A DNA stretch of 64,000 nucleotides from Bacteroidota bacterium (lineage in GTDB: Bacteria > Bacteroidota > Bacteroidia > B-17B0 > Aurantibacillaceae), in NCBI GenBank assembly GCA_017303905.1, contig JAFLBH010000001.1, positions 597,809-661,808 of the forward strand. The letters are read 5' to 3'. The notes beneath the pieces were generated by a model, which made no database searches, was not told the origin of the DNA, and saw only the letters and a list, made by a program, of their open reading frames with translations. The position numbers were made by a program, and so were the translations under genes. Shown in pieces: positions 1 through 9,940 of this stretch (positions are counted from its first letter, which is position 1; each line of letters begins with the position of its first letter).

Positions 1-1130
1 ACGTTGCGCGTACGTGCATTGAAGCTTTAGCTGCTGCTATGGGTCATACGCAAAGCTTACACACGAATGCCTTAGATGAAGCCATTGCTTTACCAACGGA
101 TTTCAGTGCGCGTATTGCACGTAACACGCAAATTTATTTGCAGCAGGAAACCAATATTTGCAAAGTAGTGGATCCTTGGGCGGGCTCTTATTATGTAGAG
201 TATTTGACCAATGAAATTGCACATAAGGCCTGGGCATTAATTCAGGAAGTGGAAGAATTAGGTGGAATGGCAAAAGCGATTGAAACCGGCATTCCGAAAA
301 TGCGTATTGAAGAAGCGGCAGCAAGAAAGCAAGCGCGCATAGATAGCGGTAAAGATATTATCGTTGGCGTTAACGCATTTAAAACCGATGAAAAAACAAA
401 CATCGAAATTCTGGAAGTTGACAACACGAAAGTTCGTCAGCAGCAAATAGAGCGTTTGAATAAATTAAAAGCGGAAAGAAATAATGCGGAAGTTCAAAAG
501 GCCTTAGCTGCATTAACTGAAGCTGCAAAAAGCGGACAAGGCAATTTGTTAGCACTGTCAATAGAGGCGGCAAGGGTAAGAGCCACGCTCGGAGAAATTT
601 CATTTGCGTTGGAGCAAGTGTACGGCCGTTATAAAGCCAACATTCGTTCTATTGCCGGAGTATATAGTAAAGAAATCAGTATGGATAAAGATTTTGCAAA
701 GGCACGCGAGTTAGCGGATAAATTCGCTGAGAAAGAGGGCCGTCGTCCACGTATTATGATTGCAAAAATGGGACAAGACGGGCACGATCGTGGTGCAAAG
801 GTAATTGCGACTAGTTTTGCCGATATGGGATTTGATGTGGATATCGGTCCGTTGTTTCAAACACCTGCTGAAGCGGCCAAACAAGCTGTAGAGAACGACG
901 TTCATATTTTAGGTGTTAGCAGCTTAGCGGCAGGACATAAAACATTGGTACCTCAGGTAATCGAAGAATTAAAGAAATACGGTCGCGAAGATATCATGGT
1001 AGTAGCCGGCGGCGTAATTCCGCAACAGGATTACGACTTTTTATTTAGAGCGGGTGTAAGTTTTGTGTTTGGTCCGGGTACAGTGATTGCGAAGAGCGCC
1101 CAGGAAATTTTGCATAAAATGATTGGGTAG
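1..1130 (+). CDS. scpA: Methylmalonyl-CoA mutase large subunit, C-terminal part (5' end outside window)
   Basis: The reading frame is open from base 3, so the gene begins before the window; the first ATG at 39 is internal. The enzyme interconverts methylmalonyl-CoA and succinyl-CoA with adenosylcobalamin. The visible part has the end of the TIM-barrel substrate domain (with [11 protein letters not shown]), a linker, and a C-terminal B12-binding domain. That domain has GQDGHDRG, which carries the DxHxxG cobalamin-ligand motif, and later VVAGGVIP. It ends at TAG 1128-1130. The partner small subunit is not visible and may lie upstream. Family assignment is firm. The symbol could equally be mutB or mcmA. 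Confidence 0.95.
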   Translation, partial: VARTCIEALAAAMGHTQSLHTNALDEAIALPTDFSARIARNTQIYLQQETNICKVVDPWAGSYYVEYLTNEIAHKAWALIQEVEELGGMAKAIETGIPKMRIEEAAARKQARIDSGKDIIVGVNAFKTDEKTNIEILEVDNTKVRQQQIERLNKLKAERNNAEVQKALAALTEAAKSGQGNLLALSIEAARVRATLGEISFALEQVYGRYKANIRSIAGVYSKEISMDKDFAKARELADKFAEKEGRRPRIMIAKMGQDGHDRGAKVIATSFADMGFDVDIGPLFQTPAEAAKQAVENDVHILGVSSLAAGHKTLVPQVIEELKKYGREDIMVVAGGVIPQQDYDFLFRAGVSFVFGPGTVIAKSAQEILHKMIG

Positions 1131-1148
1131 TAAAATAATGGTTTTAAA

Positions 1149-1574
1149 CTAACTCGTGTGATCACTTACGATAACCCACTCGCCCTTTATTTTCCTCCAG
1201 AGTAAAGTATAGTGACCGCCAACATCTTTGTCTTTCTTTTTCAAGTACCATTTTCCTATCACATAAATAGCGTCTTTCCCTAATTGCTCAATACTGTAAT
1301 TGGTGAAAGTAAGCTGCCCCATGGCTTCCTGGTTGGGATAGCCTTTTTTGTAATTTTCGAGCGTATTTTTCCAGCCATACGTAATACCCTTACTGCCGAT
1401 AAATTTCAAACTATCGCTGTTCCAATAATACTTCATGAAACCTTCAATATCAAAACTATTCCAGGCCGCTTCTTGTTTTTTCATGTTTTCAATAACAGCA
1501 TTACGGCCGTTACTTTGAGCGTTAAGTCCACAGCTCAAGCAAATCAACGAGACTATCAAAAGCAATTTTTTCAT
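1149..1574 (-). CDS. Secreted NTF2/SnoaL-like protein (DUF4440-like)
   Basis: This is a 141-residue protein with a signal peptide (Met-Lys-Lys, a hydrophobic stretch, cleavage near LNAQS). The rest looks like a small NTF2-fold domain: an early EAAWNSFDIEGFMKYY segment, then FIGSKGITYGW, and a C-terminal LLWRKIKGEWVIVSDHTS strand, as in DUF4440/SnoaL-like proteins. Such proteins are usually periplasmic and bind small ligands, and no catalytic function can be assigned. It converges on the mutase gene with an 18-base gap and is divergent from the metH leader. Confidence 0.75.
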   Translation of the reverse strand: MKKLLLIVSLICLSCGLNAQSNGRNAVIENMKKQEAAWNSFDIEGFMKYYWNSDSLKFIGSKGITYGWKNTLENYKKGYPNQEAMGQLTFTNYSIEQLGKDAIYVIGKWYLKKKDKDVGGHYTLLWRKIKGEWVIVSDHTS

Positions 1575-1605
1575 TATTTAACGTATTTAGCCCTAAACTA
1601 GTGAT

Positions 1606-1635
1606 TTTTGGAATAGTTAAAAAGTACTATCTTTG
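1606..1635 (+). promoter_or_regulatory. Promoter for the metH riboswitch transcript
   Basis: TATCTTTG at 1628-1635 matches the Bacteroidota -7 element TAnnTTTG exactly. TTTTG at 1606-1610 is a plausible -33 element. Transcription would start near 1640, just before the riboswitch. Confidence 0.6.
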
Positions 1636-1651
1636 TGTAAGTTCTTTACAA

Positions 1652-1821
1652 CGCTTATTACGAAAGGCAGAGGGACACGCCCGATGAAGCCTTACCAACC
1701 CTAGATAGTTGGTAGTTCTCAGTTCAGAGTTGGTAGAGTACATCTACGAACTACGAGCTAAAAACTACAAACTAATAGAAGGTGGGAAATCGTGTTCCGG
1801 TATAGCCGGAAGCAAATAAGC
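1652..1821 (+). ncRNA. SAM-I (S-box) riboswitch
   Basis: The conserved S-box core is present: GGCAGAGGGAC at 1666-1676, then GCCCGATGAAGCC at 1679-1691 and ACCAACC. P1 is closed by CTTATT 1654-1659 pairing with AATAAG 1815-1820. A variable arm rich in repeats lies at about 1700-1780, and a GGTGGGAAATCGTGTTCC segment follows. The element binds S-adenosylmethionine and normally turns off methionine synthesis genes. Here it precedes metH, which fits. Confidence 0.9.
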
Positions 1822-1860
1822 CGGAAATAAATTAGTTTACAATAAAACAATTATACAACT

Positions 1861-1898
1861 AATCCCTTCCGGAATAACCTGAAGGGATTTTTTATTTT
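1861..1898 (+). terminator. Riboswitch expression-platform terminator of metH
   Basis: The perfect stem AATCCCTTC (1861-1869) / GAAGGGATT (1881-1889) is followed by a T-rich run to 1898, directly against the metH ATG at 1899. An alternative pairing that would open it is visible: CCGGAA at 1821-1826 or CCGGAAG at 1806-1812 with CTTCCGG at 1866-1872. This is the expected layout for SAM-controlled transcription termination. Confidence 0.8.
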
Positions 1899-4800
1899 AT
1901 GCATATGGCCTCAATAGAACAAGAATTAGAAAAACGCGTATTGGTAATTGATGGAGCAATGGGCTCACTCATTCAGCAATACAAATTAACAGAGGAAGAT
2001 TTCAGAGGAGAAAAGTTTAAAAACTTTCACAAAGACCTGAAGGGAAACAACGATTTGCTGTGTATGACGCGTCCGGATATCATTGAAGAAATTCATAAAA
2101 AGTATTTGGAAGCAGGAGCAGATATCATTGAAACAAATAGTTTCAGTGGCACAACTATTTCTATGGCTGATTACGATATGCAGCCATATGTTTATGAAAT
2201 GAATTTAGCGGCCGCTAAAGTAGCACGTAAAGCAGCCGATGATTATACCAAACTAACGCCCAGCAAACCAAGGTTTGTAGCCGGTGCAATGGGACCAACT
2301 ACTAAGTTATTGTCGATGTCACCGGATGTAAATAATCCCGGTTACCGCGCCATGACCTATGACGAATTAGTAGAAGCATACAAAGAGCAAGTACGCGGAT
2401 TAATGGATGGCGGTGTTGACTTGCTATTGTATGAAACCATTACCGATACCTTAAATGCAAAAGCGGGATTGTTTGCAGCTCAAACTGTATTTGAAGAAAA
2501 AGGAAGAACACTGCCTTTAATGATTTCCGGAACAATTACGGATGCGAGTGGAAGAACTTTATCCGGTCAAACTACAGAAGCATTTTTAAATTCAGTATCG
2601 CACATGAATTTATTGAGCGTGGGATTAAATTGTGCTTTAGGCGCAAAAGATATGCGTCCGTATTTAGAGGAGTTATCAAAAAAAGCACCATTTTACATCA
2701 GTGCGTATCCAAATGCGGGTTTGCCAAATCAGTTTGGTGAATATGACCAAGACGCGCATGAGATGGGCCATCAAATAGAAGATTTTTTAAAGGCCGGATT
2801 TTTAAATATAGTAGGTGGTTGTTGCGGAACTACACCGGAACACATAAAAGAGATTGCGCGTTTAGCGGAAAAATGTAAACCGCGTAAAAAGCCACAGGCA
2901 GATTCACTCATGCATTTAAGCGGATTGGAGCCGGTAACGCTTCGTCCGGATAGTAATTTCATGAATGTAGGTGAACGTACTAATGTTACAGGCTCTAAGA
3001 AATTCGCGAAATTAATTATTGATGAAAAATACGAAGAAGCTTTAGCAGTTGCGCGGGATCAGGTAGAAGGAGGAGCTCAGGTAATTGATGTGAACATGGA
3101 CGAAGGAATGTTGGATGCAGAGAAAGCCATGGTTACTTTTTTAAATTTAATTGCTTCTGAACCCGATATCGCCCGTGTACCGGTGATGATAGATTCGAGT
3201 AAATGGAGTGTAATAGAAGCGGGATTAAAATGCTTGCAAGGAAAAGGCATTGTAAACTCTATCTCTCTAAAAGAAGGCGAAGAAAAATTTATTGAGCAGG
3301 CTAAGCTGATTAAAAAGTATGGCGCTTCCGTGATTGTGATGGCGTTTGATGAAGTGGGACAGGCTGACACTTTGCAACGTCGTATCGATATTTGTAAACG
3401 TGCTTATGATATTTTGGTAAACAAATTAAAATTCCCGCCTCAAGACATTATTTTCGATCCAAATATTTTCCCTGTTGCAACAGGCATGGAAGAACATCGC
3501 CGTAATGCTTTAGACTTCTTCCTGGCCACCAAATGGATAAAAGAAAACTTACCTCATGCCAAAGTAAGCGGAGGAGTGAGCAACGTTAGTTTCTCTTTCC
3601 GTGGAAATGATACTGTTCGCGAGGCTATTCATGCTGCGTTTTTATACCACGCTGTAAAACACGGTATGGATATGGGTATAGTAAATCCAAGTATGCTGCA
3701 GATTTACGACGACGTTCCAAAAGATTTATTAGAGTTAGTAGAAGATGTGTTACTTGACAGAAGAGACGACGCTACCGAACGCTTAATAGCCAAAGCCGAA
3801 GAATTAAAAGGCAAAGGCAAAGTGAAAGAAGAGAAAAACGAAGAGTGGAGAAAGGGAACGGTACAAGAACGATTAACACATGCCTTAGTAAAGGGTGTAA
3901 CTGATTATATTGAATTAGATGTTGAAGAATGTCGTCAGCATTATCCAAAAACTTTATCCATCATCGAAGGACCATTAATGGATGGTATGAATGTGGTGGG
4001 TGATTTATTCGGTAGCGGAAAAATGTTTTTACCGCAGGTTGTGAAGAGCGCACGTGTGATGAAGAAAGCCGTAGCCTATTTATTGCCATTTTTAGAGGAA
4101 GAAAAGAAAGCCAGTGGAGAAGCGCAAAAAAACAATGGTAAAGTATTATTAGCAACAGTGAAGGGTGATGTACACGATATTGGAAAAAATATCGTAGGTG
4201 TTGTGATGGCTTGCAATAATTTTGAGATTATAGATTTAGGGGTAATGGTGCCAGCCGAAAAAATTCTGGAAACCGCAAGAAAGGAAAATGTAGATATCAT
4301 CGGATTAAGCGGATTAATTACGCCGTCGTTAGATGAAATGGTGCATGTGGCAAAAGAGATGGAAAGACAAGGATTTAATATTCCTTTATTAATCGGTGGC
4401 GCTACAACTTCTAAGGTTCATACGGCTGTGAAAATTTCACCTCATTATTCTCAACCGGTTGTGCACGTAAATGATGCGAGTAAAAGTATACCGGTGGTAC
4501 AGAATTTAATCAGTAAAGATTTAAAAGAGAATTTCGCAGCGGAAATTGCCAAAGATTACGAACGTGTGCGTGAGCAAAACAAGAATGCTCAAGGGCAAAA
4601 TAAATTTATCAGCATGGCTGAAGCGCGAGCGAATAAATTTAATATCGATTGGACTAAAGAAGACATTACCAAGCCGGCATTTTTGGGTAACAAAGTGTTT
4701 ACGGATTATAGTTTAAAAGAAATCGCAGAGTATATCGATTGGACACCTTTTTTCCATAGCTGGGAAATGAAAGGCTCTTATCCGAAAATTCTGGAAGATA

Positions 4801-5579
4801 AAGAACGTGGAGCTGAAGCGAAAAAATTATTTGCAGACGCGCAAGCGATGTTAAAAAAGGTGATTGATGAAAAATGGTTAAATGCCAACGCGGTGATAGG
4901 AATTTATCCGGCCAATACAATTAATCAGGATGATGTAGAGGTAAGAAGTGAAGATGGAAAGTCAGTAAAAGCTGTATTCCATTCTATTCGTCAGCAAACC
5001 AAAAAACCGGCTGGTCAATACAATATTGCTTTGGCAGATTATGTAGCCCCGAAAGAAAGCAATAAAACAGATTATATCGGAGCATTTGCTTTAACAGCAG
5101 GAATCGGAATTGATGAACACGTGAAGCGTTTCGAAAAAGATCACGATGATTACAGTGCTATTATGCTGAAAGCAATTGCTGATCGCTTGGCTGAAGCATT
5201 TGCAGAGTTGTTACATAAAAAAGTGCGTACCGAAATTTGGGCTTACAGTAAAAATGAAAATTTAAGCAACGAGCAGTTGATTAAGGAAGAATATGCCGGT
5301 ATCCGTCCGGCACCGGGTTATCCTGCGCAGCCGGATCATACTGAAAAACTAACCATTTGGAAATTATTGGATGTGGAGAAAACCACCGGCATTACGCTTA
5401 CCGATAGTTTAGCAATGGTACCTACAGCTGCCGTAAGCGGATTGTATATTTCCAATAAAAATGCCACTTATTTTGGTGTAGGAAAAATAACTAAAGAGCA
5501 GGTGGAAGACTATGCTAAACGTAAAGGAATGGGCTTTGAGGAAACCGAAAAATGGCTCGGACCAATATTAGGTTATTAG
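1899..5579 (+). CDS. metH: Cobalamin-dependent methionine synthase
   Basis: At 1226 residues it has all four MetH modules in the usual order. The homocysteine-binding barrel has Cys near residue 244 and GGCCGTTP at about 306-313, supplying the zinc-binding cysteines. The methyltetrahydrofolate domain begins near [13 protein letters not shown] at about 352. The cap and B12 domain has GDVHDIGKN with His759. The activation domain has [12 protein letters not shown] near the C terminus. Length and His position match E. coli MetH almost exactly. It makes methionine from homocysteine in the cytoplasm. The start at 1899 could also be 1905 (MASIEQ). Both lie straight after the riboswitch terminator. 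Confidence 0.97.
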   Translation: MHMASIEQELEKRVLVIDGAMGSLIQQYKLTEEDFRGEKFKNFHKDLKGNNDLLCMTRPDIIEEIHKKYLEAGADIIETNSFSGTTISMADYDMQPYVYEMNLAAAKVARKAADDYTKLTPSKPRFVAGAMGPTTKLLSMSPDVNNPGYRAMTYDELVEAYKEQVRGLMDGGVDLLLYETITDTLNAKAGLFAAQTVFEEKGRTLPLMISGTITDASGRTLSGQTTEAFLNSVSHMNLLSVGLNCALGAKDMRPYLEELSKKAPFYISAYPNAGLPNQFGEYDQDAHEMGHQIEDFLKAGFLNIVGGCCGTTPEHIKEIARLAEKCKPRKKPQADSLMHLSGLEPVTLRPDSNFMNVGERTNVTGSKKFAKLIIDEKYEEALAVARDQVEGGAQVIDVNMDEGMLDAEKAMVTFLNLIASEPDIARVPVMIDSSKWSVIEAGLKCLQGKGIVNSISLKEGEEKFIEQAKLIKKYGASVIVMAFDEVGQADTLQRRIDICKRAYDILVNKLKFPPQDIIFDPNIFPVATGMEEHRRNALDFFLATKWIKENLPHAKVSGGVSNVSFSFRGNDTVREAIHAAFLYHAVKHGMDMGIVNPSMLQIYDDVPKDLLELVEDVLLDRRDDATERLIAKAEELKGKGKVKEEKNEEWRKGTVQERLTHALVKGVTDYIELDVEECRQHYPKTLSIIEGPLMDGMNVVGDLFGSGKMFLPQVVKSARVMKKAVAYLLPFLEEEKKASGEAQKNNGKVLLATVKGDVHDIGKNIVGVVMACNNFEIIDLGVMVPAEKILETARKENVDIIGLSGLITPSLDEMVHVAKEMERQGFNIPLLIGGATTSKVHTAVKISPHYSQPVVHVNDASKSIPVVQNLISKDLKENFAAEIAKDYERVREQNKNAQGQNKFISMAEARANKFNIDWTKEDITKPAFLGNKVFTDYSLKEIAEYIDWTPFFHSWEMKGSYPKILEDKERGAEAKKLFADAQAMLKKVIDEKWLNANAVIGIYPANTINQDDVEVRSEDGKSVKAVFHSIRQQTKKPAGQYNIALADYVAPKESNKTDYIGAFALTAGIGIDEHVKRFEKDHDDYSAIMLKAIADRLAEAFAELLHKKVRTEIWAYSKNENLSNEQLIKEEYAGIRPAPGYPAQPDHTEKLTIWKLLDVEKTTGITLTDSLAMVPTAAVSGLYISNKNATYFGVGKITKEQVEDYAKRKGMGFEETEKWLGPILGY

Positions 5580-5598
5580 AGAATATTTTCTGAAATTT

Positions 5599-5626
5599 AG
5601 GAAGCTGGCATGGCTTCCTTTTTTTA
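5599..5626 (+). terminator. Intrinsic terminator after metH, overlapping the next start codon
   Basis: AGGAAGC (5599-5605) pairs with GCTTCCT (5613-5619), and a run of T follows. The loop holds the ATG at 5610-5612 that begins the next gene. Confidence 0.7.
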
Positions 5627-7556
5627 TATCTATAGAAATTTATTTACTACTGCGTGGATAATTTTATTCTGTTTTTTTTGCGACATTTCTGCTAATGCGC
5701 AAAAAGATAAACAGGCCGAAGCGTTAAGTGATCGTGCTTCCATGTATTTAGATAATTCTAATTTTTCGCAAGCAGAATTAGTCATTGATTCATTAATGAC
5801 TTATGCAAATGAGCATAACGACAACAATGTTTTAGCAAATGCCTATAATTTTAAAGGCGCACTTAATCGCGAATTATCTCGTTCGAAGGAGGCTATTTAT
5901 TTTTATACCCGTTCCATTGAAACGTATGAGAAGGCGAAAAATCAAGTTGGTATTGCCGGAGGTTATGTTAACATAGGCGCTATTTATGCGGGACTGGATG
6001 AATTTAAAATCGCGCTTTCGTATTATTTCAAGGCACACAAAATTTACACGACCAACAATTATGAAAGTAAATTGGGAATACTATCCAATAACATTGGTAC
6101 CATTTATCAAAAGTTAAAACAGATTCCAAGTTCTAATGTTTATTTGAGACGAGCCTTTGAAGCAGGGAGAGCAAAGGGTGATTCGATGTTAATGGCAATG
6201 GCTACTCATAATTTGGGGGTTAATTATTTGGTAACACAAACTCCCGATTCAGCCATTTCCTATTTTAATAAGTCATTGGGATATGTGAGCAGATACGATG
6301 AAGGACCGGGACACATTTTTAATTACGAACAGTTAGGTGCAGCTTATTTGCTCAAGAAAGATTATGGAAAGGCCGGAGATAACTTTAATAGGGCCATGCA
6401 AATTTCAGAACGCACCGGTATTACATCCAGTAAAATGGAATTGAGTCGACAGTTATCTGAAGTGGCGGAGAATAAAAGTAATTACAAGGAAGCCCTCAAG
6501 TTTTTAAAGGATTATCTTTTGTTGAAGGACTCTACCTCTATTGAAAAACTAAGAAGTGAAGTATTAAAGACTGAATTTGAAAACGAATTAAAGCAGCAAA
6601 AAAAATTACAACAACAAGAGCAGAAGAATCGTGATGCGATTTCTAAAGCAAAAATTGAGGCGCAGAATAAGGTAATTATGGCCGTTGTTGTAGCCTTAAT
6701 TGTGGTATTGTTTTTAGTAGCTTTTGTATTTAAAGAATACCGCCAGAAGAAAAAAGCAAACGATATCATCTCCAAGCAAAAGGAATTAGTAGAGCAAAAG
6801 AACACTGAAATTTTATCTTCTATTAGTTACGCGAAGCGAATTCAAAGCGCTTTATTAACGAGTGATTTGTATTTAAAAAAACACCTTCCGGATTTTTTTG
6901 TATTGTATAAACCAAAAGATATAGTAAGCGGCGATTTTTATTGGGGATTAGAAAACAAAGGAGTGTTTTATTTAGTGGTAGCAGATTGTACCGGACATGG
7001 TGTGCCGGGTGCGTTCATGAGTTTGCTGAACATATCCATTTTAAATGAGATTATTATTGAAAGAAACATTTCAGAGCCCGATAAAATTTTAAACGAAGCG
7101 CGTAAAGATATCATTCGTTCGTTGAATCCCGAAGGCGGTGATGAAAGTAAGGACGGTATGGATTGTATTCTGTGTGCATTTGATTTTAAAACAAACAAAG
7201 TAAAGTATGCTTGTGCAAACAATTCCTTTTATTTGGTGCGAAACGGAGAAATAATAGTATCTGAAACAAATAAAATGCCCGTGGGTAAATCACACGATGA
7301 TACCATTCCGTTTACTAAGCACGAATTCAATTTGCAAAAGGGGGATACTTTATATTTAATTACAGACGGTTATGCCGATCAGTTCGGAGGACCAAAAGGA
7401 AAGAAATTTAAATACAAACAACTTCAGGAAGAAATTTTGAAAGTTAGTGCTCTGAAAACAATGGATCAAAAGGAGAAATTAAATAATGTTTTCGAAAGTT
7501 GGAAGGGTGGATTAGAACAAGTTGACGACGTTTGTATTGTAGGTTTAAGAATTTAA
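5610..7556 (+). CDS. TPR-containing SpoIIE-type (PP2C-like) serine phosphatase
   Basis: This 648-residue protein has a signal peptide ending near ISANAQ, TPR-like helical repeats to about residue 330, a coiled segment rich in Gln/Lys, one membrane helix at about 355-374, and a C-terminal SpoIIE phosphatase domain. The phosphatase shows SGDFYW near 440 and ADCTGHGVPGAFMS near 457, with the metal-binding aspartates of the family, and ends with DDVCIVGLRI. The TPR part is predicted periplasmic and the phosphatase cytoplasmic. The family dephosphorylates anti-sigma-antagonist-like or SiaC-type partners. It is paired with a paralogue 9 bases downstream. The ATG sits in the loop of the metH terminator, and no better start is visible before the signal peptide. 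Confidence 0.88.
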   Translation: MASFFYIYRNLFTTAWIILFCFFCDISANAQKDKQAEALSDRASMYLDNSNFSQAELVIDSLMTYANEHNDNNVLANAYNFKGALNRELSRSKEAIYFYTRSIETYEKAKNQVGIAGGYVNIGAIYAGLDEFKIALSYYFKAHKIYTTNNYESKLGILSNNIGTIYQKLKQIPSSNVYLRRAFEAGRAKGDSMLMAMATHNLGVNYLVTQTPDSAISYFNKSLGYVSRYDEGPGHIFNYEQLGAAYLLKKDYGKAGDNFNRAMQISERTGITSSKMELSRQLSEVAENKSNYKEALKFLKDYLLLKDSTSIEKLRSEVLKTEFENELKQQKKLQQQEQKNRDAISKAKIEAQNKVIMAVVVALIVVLFLVAFVFKEYRQKKKANDIISKQKELVEQKNTEILSSISYAKRIQSALLTSDLYLKKHLPDFFVLYKPKDIVSGDFYWGLENKGVFYLVVADCTGHGVPGAFMSLLNISILNEIIIERNISEPDKILNEARKDIIRSLNPEGGDESKDGMDCILCAFDFKTNKVKYACANNSFYLVRNGEIIVSETNKMPVGKSHDDTIPFTKHEFNLQKGDTLYLITDGYADQFGGPKGKKFKYKQLQEEILKVSALKTMDQKEKLNNVFESWKGGLEQVDDVCIVGLRI

Positions 7557-7565
7557 GAATTTACT

Positions 7566-9569
7566 ATGAGAGTTATTCGTTTTATTATTTTTCTGGTTTT
7601 AGTGTGTTGCATCACTATTCGTGCTAACGCGCAGCAAGACTCAGTTCGCGATTTAATTGCAACAACGCAAAACGATTCGATAAAAATCATGGCCTATACA
7701 GGATTAGCATTCAGTAAACTGAATAAACCAGCAGAAGCGCTTCAAGTGATTTCCGAAATGCGTTTATACGCACAAAGCCTGAAGGATGAAAAGTGGCAGG
7801 CTTTATGTAAGCGAAAACTGGGCACACTGTATCATCGCTTAAACTATTTTGATAAGGCGCTTGAGTATTATATTGAGTCGGCAGCGGTTTTTGAAAAGCT
7901 GAATGATAAAGATGGAATCGCCAATTGCTACAATAATATTGCTAATGCCTATGCCAGCAAGGGCGAACTCACCTTAGACAAAAATTATTATGAAAGAGCA
8001 ACGGAGTTTCATTTAAAGTGCATTGACCTCCGTCGTCAGAGCGACACTTCACAATTGAGTAATTCATATAACAACATTGCTATTGTGTACATGTATCAGG
8101 AAAAATGGGATTTAGCATTGGAATATTTAACTAAAGCTTACAAAATATTTTCCGTGGTTCCGGAAGGTGCCGGCGGACTTGACATGGTTACAATTAATCT
8201 TGGCGATCTTTATTTAAAGAAAGCTTTAAAGGAAAGAAAGCCGGAAGATTTTGATAAAGCCATGGGTTATTTCAAAAACCGTATGGACGCCTATAAAGGT
8301 TCCGGCGCCAACGACCGACAAGTAAAAGTATTGTCGAGTATCGGACAGATTTTATGTGAAACCGGAAAATGCAGAGAGGCAATGAAGTTGTTGAGAAGAG
8401 CCATGGATATGAGTCTGCAAATAAAAAACAAGGGCTCTATTATGGAGGCTTCGTATTTATTATCAGAAGCCCTCGAAAAGCAAGGCGATTTAGCAGGCGC
8501 TATCCATTACATGAAACTGTATAACCAAACCAAGGATTCTTTGGTAAATGAAAGAAATACGAATGCTATGGAGCAAATGCAAGCTTTGTATGAATCCAAT
8601 GAGAAGGACAAAGAAATTAAATCCTTAAGCAGTGAAAATGAAATGCAAGCCATGCGTGTAAACAGGCAGAGAACAGCCTTGGTGACTTTAATCGGAGGAC
8701 TCGCGCTTTTGGTAATAGTTGCACTATTGTTGTTTAACCGATATAATATTAAGAGGAAAGCAAATGTTGAACTGGCGCGTGCTTATCAGAAGATAGAAGT
8801 AAAAAACAATCAGATCACAGACAGCATAAATTATGCAAAGAGAATTCAAACCGCAATTCTTCCGCCGCAGGAAGCTATAAAAGCACATTTAAAGAATCAT
8901 TTTATTTATTACAGTCCGAAAGATATTGTGAGCGGTGATTTTTATTGGTTTACGCATCATAATAGCAAATCGTTTTTCGCGGTGGCAGATTGTACCGGAC
9001 ATGGTGTTCCCGGTGCCTTGATGAGCATGATTGGAAATACTTTGCTAAATGAAATTGTAAATCAAAAAAATATTTTAGATCCCGCCGAAATTTTGTTCCA
9101 TCTTAACGAAGGCGTGATAAAAGCTTTACGTCAGAGTGGAGTTGATATCATGGAGCAAGACGACGGCATGGATATTTGTGTTTGTTACATCGACGATAAA
9201 AAGAAAAACGAATTGCAATACGCCTCTGCCAACTTAAGTATTTATGTAAAGAGCAATGGTGTAGCCAAAGAATTGAAAGGCGATATTTTCTCCATTGGCG
9301 GAGGACTTGGTTCTTCCGGCAAAATGTTTCAAACAAAAACAGAATTATTGAATGATGGCGATGCTGTCATCATGAGTACAGATGGGTATTACGATCAGTT
9401 TGGAGGAAGCAATAATTCGAAGTTTCTGGTTTCTAATTTTGAGAATTTGATTACGCAAATAGATTTTGTAAACGGACAACCACAGCAAATACTTAAGGAA
9501 AAATTGGAAAGCTGGAAAGGTCAACGTCATCAAACAGATGATGTTTTAGTTGCCGGATTTATTATTTAA
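7566..9569 (+). CDS. TPR-containing SpoIIE-type (PP2C-like) serine phosphatase, second copy
   Basis: A paralogue of the preceding gene: 667 residues with a signal peptide ending at RANAQQ, TPR-like repeats with many Asn-Asn-Ile-Ala turns, a membrane helix at about 372-390, and a SpoIIE phosphatase domain with SGDFYW near 456 and ADCTGHGVPGALMS. The C terminus is DDVLVAGFII. It probably forms an operon with the first copy. Its stop overlaps the stop of the convergent siaC-like gene by 4 bases. Together with that gene and siaB it suggests a phosphatase/kinase/phosphoprotein switch. The sensed signal would act on the periplasmic TPR part and is unknown. Confidence 0.88.
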   Translation: MRVIRFIIFLVLVCCITIRANAQQDSVRDLIATTQNDSIKIMAYTGLAFSKLNKPAEALQVISEMRLYAQSLKDEKWQALCKRKLGTLYHRLNYFDKALEYYIESAAVFEKLNDKDGIANCYNNIANAYASKGELTLDKNYYERATEFHLKCIDLRRQSDTSQLSNSYNNIAIVYMYQEKWDLALEYLTKAYKIFSVVPEGAGGLDMVTINLGDLYLKKALKERKPEDFDKAMGYFKNRMDAYKGSGANDRQVKVLSSIGQILCETGKCREAMKLLRRAMDMSLQIKNKGSIMEASYLLSEALEKQGDLAGAIHYMKLYNQTKDSLVNERNTNAMEQMQALYESNEKDKEIKSLSSENEMQAMRVNRQRTALVTLIGGLALLVIVALLLFNRYNIKRKANVELARAYQKIEVKNNQITDSINYAKRIQTAILPPQEAIKAHLKNHFIYYSPKDIVSGDFYWFTHHNSKSFFAVADCTGHGVPGALMSMIGNTLLNEIVNQKNILDPAEILFHLNEGVIKALRQSGVDIMEQDDGMDICVCYIDDKKKNELQYASANLSIYVKSNGVAKELKGDIFSIGGGLGSSGKMFQTKTELLNDGDAVIMSTDGYYDQFGGSNNSKFLVSNFENLITQIDFVNGQPQQILKEKLESWKGQRHQTDDVLVAGFII

Positions 9570-9940
9570 TTCTGAATAGTTTCAATAGGCATTTGGCAGA
9601 GTTTTGAAAAACGCTCGCCGGATAATTGCATATCCTTATCGCCTTTATCAAAATACCATCTAATGGCCACCGACTTTGTTTTCGATAATTCCTTTAAGAG
9701 CGAAATTATCTTAAAGATTTGTTTAGAGGAAGAAGTATTGAAATATTCCAGTTTAAATTCGGCAGTTGTACTAGAAGGTGCATTATTCAAATACACACTC
9801 AACCATTCGATAACCGGTTGGTAGAAAGTGGCGGAATCTTCAGGTAATGATTTCCCGCTGATGCTAAGTAAGCCATTAGTTTTATGCAGCGTAACCGCCG
9901 GTGTGTCTTCTGTTGCCTTTATTTCATAGACATCTTCCAT
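9566..9940 (-). CDS. SiaC-family regulatory phosphoprotein (DUF1987)
   Basis: A 124-residue protein with the SiaC/DUF1987 pattern: an N-terminal beta-rich part with GLLSISGKSLPED, then LSVYLNN and EYFNTSSSK, where Thr69 is the likely phosphorylation site, and a C-terminal KLCQMPIE segment. In Pseudomonas the SiaC phosphoprotein is phosphorylated by SiaB and dephosphorylated by SiaA and controls a diguanylate cyclase. Here the kinase gene ends at its start (TAATG overlap), and two candidate phosphatases face it. No diguanylate cyclase is seen nearby, so the output is unknown. Confidence 0.82.
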   Translation of the reverse strand: MEDVYEIKATEDTPAVTLHKTNGLLSISGKSLPEDSATFYQPVIEWLSVYLNNAPSSTTAEFKLEYFNTSSSKQIFKIISLLKELSKTKSVAIRWYFDKGDKDMQLSGERFSKLCQMPIETIQN

